NCBI RefSeq assembly: GCF_031085155.1
Contig: NZ_JAVHUL010000013.1
Location: 1 to 64,000, forward strand
Direction of reading: 5' to 3'
DNA length: 64,000 nucleotides
Source: Mesonia profundi
Lineage (GTDB): Bacteria > Bacteroidota > Bacteroidia > Flavobacteriales > Flavobacteriaceae
Below are positions 17,497-26,100 of this stretch, piece after piece (positions within the stretch are counted from its first letter, which is position 1; the number at the start of each line of letters is the position of its first letter). The notes under the pieces were generated by a model. The model did not search any database. It was not told the DNA's origin and worked only from the letters and a program-made list of their open reading frames with translations. Both the position numbers and the translations under genes were made by a program.

Positions 17497-18195
17497 ATGG
17501 AAGAAATTACCCAATATTCAGTTACATTACTTTTGCCTTATATCATTGCAATAATTATTTTCACCTTAATTTTTTTAGCTATTTCAGGAGCTGAGAAAAT
17601 AGATAAAATTACCAAAGTTATTGAGCCAATAAATAAGGATTTAATTAAAATAGCTCTAATTAGTATTCCCATTATAGTCATAGCTTGGTATTCTTTAATT
17701 ATTTTTTCTATTCCTAGGTGGGCTTTTTTTGCAACCATTATTTTCATAAAAGGATTATTAGCCTACTATGCTTCAATTGAGGCTGTAAAAATGAACAGAA
17801 ATGGCTTTTTATGGTTTGTTTTAGGTTTTATTGAATTCCATTCAGCACTTATTGTATTAGGACTTGGTAAAACATTATATAAGGTGCCAAGAGTTAAAAG
17901 AGCAGAAATTAAATTACTAAATGATACAACAAGAGAAAAATTATCTTCCTTAAAAGAAATAACTACTGGAATAACTAATGAAAGTGTAAAGAGTACTGAA
18001 TACTATCTTCCTTTAAGAAAAATACAAACTGAATATTCTAAAGAGTTTAATGAGCTTGTAGATAATGTTAAGAAAGCGCACCATAAAGACAGTATGTCTG
18101 CTAAATATGAAAGAGCTTATAAAGCTGGTGTTCTAAGTAAGAAAGAGTACGAGATAAAACTTAAAAATCTAAGTAAATCAAAAAGAAACCTGTAA
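17497..18195 (+). CDS. unknown membrane protein with charged C-terminal tail
   Basis: I do not recognise the family. Of 232 residues, the first half is membrane-embedded: a segment near 10-29 (LLPYIIAIIIFTLIFLAISG), a second near 49-70, a third near 72-90 and a fourth near 102-122. After KTLYKVPRVKRAE the remainder is cytosolic, helical and lysine-rich. It ends in a short SHOCT-like motif (YERAYKAGVLSKKEYEIKLKNL). It is the first gene under the XRE-controlled promoter, so it may be produced only when the repressor is relieved. Confidence 0.7.
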   Translation: MEEITQYSVTLLLPYIIAIIIFTLIFLAISGAEKIDKITKVIEPINKDLIKIALISIPIIVIAWYSLIIFSIPRWAFFATIIFIKGLLAYYASIEAVKMNRNGFLWFVLGFIEFHSALIVLGLGKTLYKVPRVKRAEIKLLNDTTREKLSSLKEITTGITNESVKSTEYYLPLRKIQTEYSKEFNELVDNVKKAHHKDSMSAKYERAYKAGVLSKKEYEIKLKNLSKSKRNL

Positions 18196-18235
18196 CAAGA
18201 ATAACCTTTATGTTTAAAATAAAGTTCTAGTATTT

Positions 18236-18661
18236 ATGAATTTTTTAGACTCCCTTCCTTATAAAATAGGCACTCCTTTTGATCAAATAAATATTGATTT
18301 AGAGTTAAAGAAGAAGTATACTGACAATTTGTTTTTTTACAGAAGTTATAGATATTCTGAAATCTTTTTGTTTGAAAGAATTTTAGAGTCTACCTGTTAC
18401 TTATGGTTTAATAAAAATGCTTTGGAAACAGTGAGTTACAGATTTCATAGCAGTTTGTTTAATCATTTTGAAGAGTCTATTAATGCAGAATTACCAGAAG
18501 ATGAAAATTTATTTCAAGACCCAAATATAAAAGAGGCACGGCCATATATTTATATTAATAAGATGGCAATTAGTTTAGTCAAATTAAATAATGACTATTT
18601 CTCACTAGTACTATCCCGTTACCCCAGTTTACCTATTATAAAAACCAAAAAGAATCACTAA
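18236..18661 (+). CDS. unknown 141-residue soluble protein
   Basis: No family recognised. The protein has many aromatic residues (LFFYRSYRYSEIFLFERIL) and no signal peptide or membrane helix. It follows the membrane protein gene by 40 bp on the same strand and is probably part of the same unit. Codon use matches the neighbours. Confidence 0.6.
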   Translation: MNFLDSLPYKIGTPFDQINIDLELKKKYTDNLFFYRSYRYSEIFLFERILESTCYLWFNKNALETVSYRFHSSLFNHFEESINAELPEDENLFQDPNIKEARPYIYINKMAISLVKLNNDYFSLVLSRYPSLPIIKTKKNH

Positions 18662-18719
18662 TTCACTTATTCAGATGAATATTAAAAATAATAAATACTA
18701 ACCTATAAAAATTTAAACA

Positions 18720-19520
18720 ATGAAAAAACTAAACTATTTAATTTTACTGCTAAGCATAGGACTTACTCTAAGCTGTTCTAGTGAAGATGATGAAGTAATT
18801 AATGTAGATGGAAATAATACGAACTCTGCAATAATTGGAACTTGGAATATATCTCCAAACTTACAAGACAACACATACACTTATAAATCCGACGGAACTG
18901 CTGTATATGTAAATACTAGAGATGATGAAAATGGAAGTCAGACTTGGACTTATGAAGGAGCTTGGAAAGTAATAGATGATAATGTTCTAATTCAATATTA
19001 CCCTGACTCAGATGAAGAGTGGGATAATAATTGGGAGAATAATCCAACTTTAAAGCATTATTTTAAACTACTTAATGATTGTACTCTTGAATTAACAAGA
19101 TTTTATTCCAATAATTCAAACAACAATGTAATAAGACATTATAAACACAATGAAGAGAATTGTTATGATGATATGCAGGAAACCAAACAATTTGAAATAT
19201 TGGTAAATGGAGATAGTTCTTCAGAAGAAGTGTTCCCATTAACTATCACTTATTATTCTAGCGATTTGAATGGTGATGTTTCTACCACAGTTGTTAATAC
19301 TCAAACTAATACTGATGTAGTAGAACTACAAGTGTTGGAGTGCTATGATAAGATAGGTTTTAAGTATGAGGTAATAGACAATGGAGAAACATACATTTAT
19401 GGTGTTAGGATCAAAGATGTTAGTTTGGATATTGAATTATTTGAAAGTTATGATATAGAAATTTTGAATAATCAAGTATTTATGTACAGTATTCATCAAG
19501 ATACTTATACTATAGAATAA
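18720..19520 (+). CDS. putative lipocalin-like lipoprotein
   Basis: A type II signal peptide is clear: MKKLNYLILLLSIGLTLS, then the lipobox cysteine in LSCSS followed by acidic SEDDEV, which would favour surface export in Bacteroidetes. The early mature part (IIGTWNISPNLQDNTYTYKSD, and GAWKVIDDNVLIQYY) resembles lipocalin-like domains of this phylum. The last 100 residues look like a second beta-rich domain. At 266 residues it closes the gene set of element 1. A decayed copy of its 5' end follows at 19555. Confidence 0.75.
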   Translation: MKKLNYLILLLSIGLTLSCSSEDDEVINVDGNNTNSAIIGTWNISPNLQDNTYTYKSDGTAVYVNTRDDENGSQTWTYEGAWKVIDDNVLIQYYPDSDEEWDNNWENNPTLKHYFKLLNDCTLELTRFYSNNSNNNVIRHYKHNEENCYDDMQETKQFEILVNGDSSSEEVFPLTITYYSSDLNGDVSTTVVNTQTNTDVVELQVLECYDKIGFKYEVIDNGETYIYGVRIKDVSLDIELFESYDIEILNNQVFMYSIHQDTYTIE

Positions 19521-19554
19521 GAGTTATTATAAATTGATCACTAAAAAGAGAAAA

Positions 19555-19590
19555 ATGAAAAAACTAAATTATTTAATTTTAATGTATTAG
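19555..19590 (+). pseudogene. remnant of a duplicated lipoprotein gene start
   Basis: The ATG and the next ten codons read MKKLNYLILMY and then stop. The DNA matches the start of the lipoprotein gene at 18720 over about 34 bases with two or three differences. No further coding similarity follows. This is the 5' stub of a former tandem paralogue, probably deleted near the element end. Confidence 0.65.
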
Positions 19591-19735
19591 TTCTAAGAAG
19601 ATTTTCTTGAGCTAGTTATTAATAATGTTTAACTAAAGATTTATAGAATTAGTTGAGGTACTAAAAGGTATGCAAAAAGGTAGAAACAATTTTATTAAAT
19701 TGTAACTTACTGTAGATTAGTAATGAGAGAGGTTA

Positions 19736-19758
19736 AGTTCGAGTCTCGTCCAGACCGC
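19736..19758 (+). other. attR of element 1 (copy of tRNA-Asp 3' end)
   Basis: Exact 23-bp copy of 7417-7439, from AGTTCGAGTCTCG to CCAGACCGC. The rest of the tRNA is absent here, so this is a target-site copy and not a second tRNA gene. The AAGGTATGC repeat at 19665-19673 lies just inside. Confidence 0.92.
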
Positions 19759-19781
19759 TAAATGGGAAATCAAATTCCCTC

Positions 19782-19815
19782 AAAACCTTGTAAATCTTAT
19801 GATTTGCAAGGTTTT
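19782..19815 (+). terminator. terminator just beyond attR (probable native tRNA-Asp terminator)
   Basis: AAAACCTTGTAAATC and GATTTGCAAGGTTTT pair over 15 bp with a single G-U, around a TTAT loop. A small hairpin GGGAA/TTCCC lies at 19764-19779. Its place directly beyond attR suggests that it terminated the tRNA transcript before element 1 arrived. Confidence 0.75.
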
Positions 19816-19872
19816 ATGTTTTTAGGGCAATCATATAATTTCATATCATTTGCATCTAAAAGGTCACAAATC

Positions 19873-19906
19873 GTCAACATATTTTTTTATCTGCGATTAT
19901 GTTGAC
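19873..19906. repeat. inverted repeat upstream of the element 2 integrase
   Basis: GTCAACATA (19873-19881) and TATGTTGAC (19898-19906) are perfect 9-bp inverted arms around a 16-nt spacer, and a further TTGAC lies at 19910-19914. It lies between the terminator beyond attR and the integrase gene, where the left attachment site and integrase-binding sites of element 2 are expected. Confidence 0.5.
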
Positions 19907-19938
19907 AGATTGACGTAACTTACTGGTGTTAGTATAGT

Positions 19939-19953
19939 TGATTTGACTTTCGT
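19939..19953 (+). promoter_or_regulatory. 15-bp motif shared in inverted orientation with 39959-39973
   Basis: TGATTTGACTTTCGT lies 35 bp before the integrase start. Its exact reverse complement ACGAAAGTCAAATCA lies 66 bp before the Xis-like HTH gene at 40039. Both positions are upstream of recombination genes, which suggests a common regulator or recombination-protein site. Confidence 0.55.
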
Positions 19954-19987
19954 CTCACTAAATGTTTAATCATTAAAGACGACAATT

Positions 19988-21208
19988 ATGCGAACTTCAT
20001 CAACATTTTCAATATTGTTTTGGGTGTACGGAAAACGTGCTGTAAACAACAAAGCAAATATCTACATTCGGGTTACCTTAAACGGTAAACGTGTCAACAT
20101 TAGTCTCAAGAAGAAAATCAATATTTCTACTTGGGATGAAAAACTACAAAGAGCAAGTGGGACCGATAAGGATTCCCGTATTCTCAATCTTTACTTGAAC
20201 GAAGTACAATCAAAAGTATATAGGATTTACGAAGATTTCAAGAGGGATGAAGTGCCTTTCACTTCCCAAATGGTCAAAGCCAAATTTTTAGGCGAAGATA
20301 AAACACGTTTTTCCTTTCAAAACCTTGTTGATTACTACAATGAAAAGATGCAACATAAGTTGCATAGGAATACGATGGGTCAATATAAGACCAGTCAACG
20401 TTATATGATGGAATATATTCTAAAGGAATACAAACTGACAGACATCCCACTTTTCAATCTTGAATATGGTTTTATCGTGGGCTTTGAAGATTTTCTTCGG
20501 TCGTATGTACCTAAAAGCGGACAATCTAAAATTGGCAATAATACCGCAATGAAGCATATTAAGCGTTTACGCAGAATGGTTACTCTTGCCTATCGGATGA
20601 AATGGATTGAAAGAGACCCGTTTGTCAATTTTAAAATGAAAATTGAAAAGAAAGAACGTGGTTTCCTTACAGATTTTGAATTATTAAGTATTGAAGATTT
20701 GTCTTCTTCCATAGAGCGTCTTATGGTTGTGAAAGATTTATTTGTTTTTAGTTGTTACACCGGTATTTCTTATGTTGACATTGTACAATTAAATGAAGAT
20801 AATATTGTAATGGGTATAGATGGTAGTCCTTGGATAATGGCCGAAAGAGTAAAAACAGGTGCACCATTCAAAATTCCACTATTACCCAAAGCTGCAATCT
20901 TAATAGATAAATACAAAGACCATTATAGAACCAATGACACATCCAATCTTTTGCCCAAGTTATCTAATCAGAAATTGAACAGTTATTTAAAGGAAATCGC
21001 TGACCTATGTGGTATCAAAAAAAACCTGACTTTTCATATGGCGCGCCATACTTTTGCTACCACAGTAACTTTAAGCAATGGTGTTCCAATAGAGACAGTA
21101 TCTAAATTATTAGGGCATACCAAACTATCCACAACACAAATCTATGCAAGGGTCGTTGAGAGGAAAGTGAGTGATGATATGGCGCTTCTCAAATCAAAAA
21201 TTGGTTGA
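19988..21208 (+). CDS. int: tyrosine recombinase (integrase) of element 2, IntDOT-like
   Basis: Catalyses insertion and excision of element 2. The N-terminal Arm-DNA-binding region (SILFWVYGKRAVNNKANIY), the SAM-like domain and the catalytic domain follow in order. HMARHTFATT near residue 350 gives H-x-x-R; LGHTKLSTTQ precedes nucleophile Y386. The usual first arginine is replaced in TGISYVDI, as in IntDOT. The protein is 406 residues and is clearly homologous to, but different from, the integrase of element 1. DNA around it is less AT-rich than element 1. The ATG at 19988 follows an AATT-rich leader. Confidence 0.94.
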   Translation: MRTSSTFSILFWVYGKRAVNNKANIYIRVTLNGKRVNISLKKKINISTWDEKLQRASGTDKDSRILNLYLNEVQSKVYRIYEDFKRDEVPFTSQMVKAKFLGEDKTRFSFQNLVDYYNEKMQHKLHRNTMGQYKTSQRYMMEYILKEYKLTDIPLFNLEYGFIVGFEDFLRSYVPKSGQSKIGNNTAMKHIKRLRRMVTLAYRMKWIERDPFVNFKMKIEKKERGFLTDFELLSIEDLSSSIERLMVVKDLFVFSCYTGISYVDIVQLNEDNIVMGIDGSPWIMAERVKTGAPFKIPLLPKAAILIDKYKDHYRTNDTSNLLPKLSNQKLNSYLKEIADLCGIKKNLTFHMARHTFATTVTLSNGVPIETVSKLLGHTKLSTTQIYARVVERKVSDDMALLKSKIG

Positions 21209-21307
21209 TGAAATTTTATAAGCATTTACTAACTGTTGAAATCTTCAATTGAGATTTTAACAGTTTGCATTTTCATTCCACTACCTTTACAGACTAAAAT
21301 AGTGTGT

Positions 21308-22213
21308 ATGATTATAAAGGTAAAATGGGAAGATTTTAAAGAAGAAATCGATGGGTTTGTATCTACTGGAAATGCAATTGTCGATAAATATAGGTCTTCA
21401 AAAACAGAAGATGAATTTAATAATTTTAAGGAAGAAAAACAATCTTGGGAAAATACTGTTGTTAGCTATGTTCGAGCATCTTTTGAACCAGAAAACAGAA
21501 ATTTTGCAAATGAGTTTAAAGCTCAAAGAGGATATAATACTGGCTTTAAATTAGGGACTGACCAAAAAATTAAAAATGAAATTCAAGCCCTAAAAGATGA
21601 AATCAACGGGCTTGACTACTACTTGAAAATGTTATTCATTTCAGATGCAATTGTAAGGCCAGATGAAATTGATTTGAATGAACGTCAAAATCTTGACACC
21701 GAAGGCATACTCGAACTAATACTTTCAAAACTATATGACCTTTATAAAGATGGTAAATACCATTCTATTAACTGGATTCTTGAAGGCAATGGAATTAAAT
21801 TAAACGGTCGTGGCGAAGATTGGGACTATGGAAGAATGCTTGAAAACCGAGGATTTATTGAATGTATGAATGGCAGGAATGTAAATGCCAAACTGAAATT
21901 GGAAGGTAAATATGCCATTGAGCAATCAAGAAAAGCCCAGACAACGGACTATTCCAAAATTAGTAATTCCGATGAGGAACTGAAAGAACTTATAAAACAG
22001 GTTCTCTCGAAAATTGAAGGTTTAGGTTTTGGACAGCAAATTATTTTCGACGAGTTCGATGAGCTTCGCGATGACATTCCGCATTTGAGCAAAAAGTCAT
22101 TTGGTCAATTATTAAAATCGAAACTTGGCGATTTAGTAACAGCCAAGGCATTTGATAAGGCATTAGCGAGCGAAATATTCAAAGAATTTACAAGTCAAGT
22201 ATTGCCATTTTAA
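21308..22213 (+). CDS. unknown 301-residue protein next to the integrase
   Basis: No family recognised. I start at the ATG at 21308 (MIIKVKWEDFKEEIDGF); an upstream in-frame TTG would add 24 residues but has little support. The N-terminal half is helical and charged. The middle (KYHSINWILEGNGIKLNGRGEDWDYGRMLENRGFIE, shown in part) looks like a winged-helix-type region. The C-terminal part is helical and ends in SQVLPF. There are no membrane segments or obvious catalytic motifs. Its place between the integrase and the metal block is typical for cargo such as defence or regulatory genes, but I infer no function. Confidence 0.65.
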   Translation: MIIKVKWEDFKEEIDGFVSTGNAIVDKYRSSKTEDEFNNFKEEKQSWENTVVSYVRASFEPENRNFANEFKAQRGYNTGFKLGTDQKIKNEIQALKDEINGLDYYLKMLFISDAIVRPDEIDLNERQNLDTEGILELILSKLYDLYKDGKYHSINWILEGNGIKLNGRGEDWDYGRMLENRGFIECMNGRNVNAKLKLEGKYAIEQSRKAQTTDYSKISNSDEELKELIKQVLSKIEGLGFGQQIIFDEFDELRDDIPHLSKKSFGQLLKSKLGDLVTAKAFDKALASEIFKEFTSQVLPF

Positions 22214-22233
22214 TTTATGAGGTTACGCAATAC

Positions 22234-22548
22234 GTGTTTTCAGATAAACAACGTATCTATGGTAAATCTACAGTTTCCTTCTTCGTAAATAATCTTGAGC
22301 CAGATGATAGTGTAACACGAACTTTTGAGAGTGAAGATGAGACCGTGAATTGGCTTATGGACAATGACGATTACCCAAGAATGTTATTTGAAAACCTATT
22401 TCACACATCCAATTCTGTAATATTTCATTGCGGTGTTAAAGAGCCTATTACAAATTCCTATTCAAATGCTGTAAAAATTATATTGACATTTTTCTTTCAC
22501 AACAACCATACGCTATCAAACAAACTTCATCCACAAAGAGGCAGATGA
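22234..22548 (+). CDS. doubtful short coding region or gene remnant
   Basis: An open frame of 104 codons with a GTG as the first usable start and no ATG. The product (FSDKQRIYGKSTVSFFVNN, later ENLFHTSNSVIFHCGVKEP) has protein-like composition, and the frame stays open upstream of the GTG. A 3' fragment of a decayed gene is as likely as a real small gene. Confidence 0.3.
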   Translation: MFSDKQRIYGKSTVSFFVNNLEPDDSVTRTFESEDETVNWLMDNDDYPRMLFENLFHTSNSVIFHCGVKEPITNSYSNAVKIILTFFFHNNHTLSNKLHPQRGR

Positions 22549-22599
22549 TACATTAAATAGTGTGATTAATTTCTGATTTCATACTGCTGATTAATCTTT

Positions 22600-22633
22600 G
22601 CACAGCCTGTGCATCGATTAATTTGTATCTTTG
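22600..22633 (+). promoter_or_regulatory. promoter and palindromic operator of the metal block
   Basis: GCACA-gcc-TGTGC (22600-22612) is a palindrome just upstream of TATCTTTG (22626-22633), which fits the -7 box TAnnTTTG. A TTTG at 22597-22600 is nearest to a -33 box but is spaced 25 nt away. The first gene of the metal block starts at 22643. A metal-responsive repressor or activator binding the palindrome is inferred. Confidence 0.5.
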
Positions 22634-22642
22634 TCAAACTTT

Positions 22643-23038
22643 ATGAAAATATTCTTTTCCATATCAATGTCAATTTTATTCTTTTTTCAGGGAATTAGCA
22701 TTGATATGGACTTTTGTGGACCAATTAAAGAAATTTCAAGCATTATTACCCATTATCAAGACCATAAAGTTTATGGAGACTCTTTCCTTGAATATGTAGT
22801 TGAAGATTACATTGACAATGATGCAAAAAATGAAGGGCATCATAATAACCCAGATAAGGAGAATACACCAGTCCATTCCCATCATCAATGTTGTCACCCT
22901 TTAGTATTAATTATTGCGAACAACAATTCGGTTTTAACCAATCGACTAAAGTTTGAAGAGAAAAAACAGTTTAACTTACATAAAGTAAACTTCACTTCCA
23001 GATATCTGGAATCGCTTTTCCAACCCCCTAAAGTATAA
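22643..23038 (+). CDS. small exported His/Cys-rich protein before the RND pump
   Basis: The 131-residue product starts at the ATG at 22643. It has a signal peptide-like start (MKIFFSISMSILFFFQGISI). A metal-binding-looking cluster follows: GHHNNPDKENTPVHSHHQCCHPL, with six His and two Cys within about 20 residues. Such small periplasmic proteins commonly precede Bacteroidetes heavy-metal RND operons and may bind or sense the ion. It is first in the unit with the pump, 118 bp upstream. No named family is recognised. Confidence 0.7.
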   Translation: MKIFFSISMSILFFFQGISIDMDFCGPIKEISSIITHYQDHKVYGDSFLEYVVEDYIDNDAKNEGHHNNPDKENTPVHSHHQCCHPLVLIIANNNSVLTNRLKFEEKKQFNLHKVNFTSRYLESLFQPPKV

Positions 23039-23156
23039 TTCAGTTTTTTTTAGGATAGCTATATCCTACCGTGATGCTTTTCAAAGTAAGTATCGCATCA
23101 TAAACGCATTGCATTTCTTTGCATTGCGATGTTTAAACTGAATTAATACTTTTTCT

Positions 23157-26100
23157 ATGATTAACAAAATCATTTCATTTTCCATTAATAACAAGTTTAT
23201 TATTGGGCTCTTTATAGTGGCACTTGTAGGTACGGGCATTTGGTCTATGGCCACTATAAATCTGGGTTCTGTACCCGATATTACCAACAACCAAGTACAG
23301 GTTATTACAGTTGCCCCAAATTTAGGTACTGAAGACATTGAACAATTTGTTACTTATCCGGTAGAATTGGCAATGGCAAATCTACCAGACGTTATCGAGC
23401 TGCGTTCGGTGTCTCGTTTTGGATTGTCAGTTGTTACTATCGTATTTGAGGACGAGGCAGGCACATATCTTCCCCGGCAATTAGTGCAAGAGAAATTAAC
23501 CGAAGTTGCCGGAGAAATCCCCGAAGGCTTCGGCACGCCATTTATGGCCCCAATTACCACAGGTTTGGGCGAAATCTACCAATACAGCCTAAAAGTAAAG
23601 GAAGGCTACGAAGATAAATACGATGCAATGGAGCTTCGTACCATCCAAGATTGGATTGTAAAACGCCAAATGGCATTAGTTCCAGGAGTCGTCGAGGTAA
23701 ATGCTTTTGGAGGATTTGTGAAGCAATATGAAGTAGCCATAAACCCCAATAAGCTAAAAAGTTTCGGTATTACAATGAACCAGGTCTTTGAAGCCCTTAA
23801 AGTGAACAATGCCAATACTGGAGGTGCCTATATAGAAAAAAATAACCAAGCCAATTTTATCCGTGGCGAAGGCTTGGCCCGAAGTATCGCCGATTTGGAA
23901 AACACAGTTGTAACTACTCAAAACGGTAGTCCCGTTTTAATACGGGATGTCGCTGAAAAGGTTGGATATGGCAGCCAAGTACGCTATGGCGCTTTTACCC
24001 AAGATGGACACGAATCTGTGGGCGGACAAATTTTAATGCTGAAAGGCGAAAGCCCAGGCGACGTGATCGAAAATGTGGAAAAGCGTATTGTAGAAATTCA
24101 AAAATCCCTGCCGGAAGGCGTTTATATTGATGCTTTTTTAAGTCGAAGTGAACTTATTGAGGCAACCACAAGTACCGTTAAAACAAATCTAATAGAAGGT
24201 GCCCTTATTGTCATATTTGTTTTGGTCTTGCTTTTAGGAAGCTTCCGTGGTGGCTTGATAGCAGCGTCGATAATCCCTTTATGCCTATTATTTGCATTTA
24301 TTTTGATGAAACAATTTGGCATTTGGGCAAATTTAATGTCCTTGGGTGCGATCGATTTTGGGATTATTGTAGATGGTGCGGTGATTATCGTGGAAGGAGC
24401 GGTTTTCCACATTCATCAACGGATGAAAAAATCCACAACCGCCATTAACCAAGCTGAAATGGATGAAATCGCCTATGACTCTTCAAGTAAAATGATGAAT
24501 TCTGCCTTCTTCGGTCAACTAATTGTTCTTATAGTTTTTACACCTATTCTGTTTTTGACCGGTGTGGAAGGGAAAATGTTTCGACCAATGGCATTTACAT
24601 TTGGTTTTGCCGTTTTAGGGGCAATTATTCTTTGCCTTACCTACGTACCAATGATGTCATCATTATTTTTAAAACCTGCTAAAAATCAAAATAGTTGGTT
24701 TGCCAAATTTGAAAACAAGATTGATAGGTTCAGTGATAAAATTATGGGGGTTCTGAATCGTATCTATCTGCCTATATTAAATTTTGCACTTCGCTTTCGG
24801 GCAGGTGTGGTTATAGGCGCGGTTGCCTTGCTTTTGATTGCAGGATTTATTTTTAGCAATATGGGAGCAGAATTTGTCCCTAAATTTGATGAAGGCGATA
24901 TTGCATTTCAAGCATTGATAAAACCAGGGAGCAGTCTTTCAGAATCTATTGAGGCCTCAGAGAAACTTCAGAATTTAATCAATGAGTTTCCGGAAGTAAA
25001 AACAGTAGTTTCAAGGATTGGTGTGGCTGAAATACCAACAGACCCAATGCCTATGGATATTGCCGATAGTTATATTATTCTTGAAAAGGACAAGAGTAAA
25101 TGGACATCCGCAGATAGTAAAGAAGAACTCATAGAAAAGATTCAAGAAAAAATTTCAGTAGTTCCCGGCGTAAATTTTGTGTTTACACAACCTGTAGATC
25201 TTCGTTTTAATGAATTGCTGACTGGTGTCCGTGAAGACGTGGCCATCAAATTGTACGGAGAAGATTTGGACGTTTTGGCAGACAAGATACAGGAAATCGC
25301 GGCAGTAATTAGGACCGTTCCCGGAGCGGCTGACATTAATGTGGAGGCTACAAGTGGTTTGCCACAAATGACGGTGGTATATAACCGTGCGAAAATGGCA
25401 CAATACGGTGTAACCGTTGATAAGCTGAATGATTATGTAAGTGCTTCATTTTCAGGAGAACAGGCAGGAGTCATTTTTGAAGGGGAAAAACGGTTCGATG
25501 TGGTCATTCGTTTGGCAGAGGAATATCGACAAGACATCAATAGCTTAAAAAACCTTTATATAGACCTGCCAAACGGTGCACAAGTACCATTAAAGGAGGT
25601 GGCAGATATCAGCTATAAACCCGGACCAATGCAGATTTCAAGAGACAATACCTCTCGTCGTACTTCCGTGGGCGTGAATGTTCGTGGGCGCGATGTAAAA
25701 TCGATGGTCGAGGAAATTCAACAAAAATTGGAAACGGATGTTAAACTGCCACCAGGTTATTTTGTAACCTACGGCGGATCATTTGAAAACCTACAACGAG
25801 CATCAGACCGATTGATGATTGTAGTCCCAATCGTTCTATTAACAATATTTGTTCTGCTTTACTTTGCTTTGAATTCAGTTACACAAGCCTTGATGATCTA
25901 TATGGCAGTGCCTTTGGCGGCCATTGGTGGCGTTTTCGTTTTGTTGATTCGTGGAATGCCTTTCAGTATTTCTGCCGGAGTCGGGTTTATCGTGCTCTTC
26001 GGAGTTGCCGTATTAAACGGACTCATACTCATAAATAAGTTCAATGAATTAAAAGACAGTGGAATGACAGATTTAAAAAAACGTATATATGAAGCTACGC

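Larger units (their letters stand above)
7440..19758. mobile_element. element 1: 12.3-kb integrative island at tRNA-Asp
   Basis: It is bounded by the 23-bp direct repeat of the tRNA-Asp 3' end. Content: IntDOT-like integrase, family A polymerase-fold protein, Sak4-like ATPase, DUF3871 protein, type IIG restriction-modification enzyme, RadC-like protein, XRE regulator, membrane protein, lipoprotein and unknowns. The base composition is visibly more AT-rich than the flanking dnaE/trxA region, and Arg and Leu codons are mostly AGA and TTA. I see no relaxase, coupling protein, capsid or terminase. It is therefore not self-conjugative on sequence grounds. It may be mobilised by element 2, by another conjugative element or by a phage. 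Confidence 0.88.

Noticed and set aside
19733-19760. Second tRNA gene at 19.7 kb
   Set aside because: Only the last 23 bases of tRNA-Asp are present. The D and anticodon arms are missing, so it is an attachment site copy.
22234-22548. Firm annotation as a real gene
   Set aside because: No ATG start is present and the frame is open upstream through the previous gene's end, so it is listed only with low confidence.
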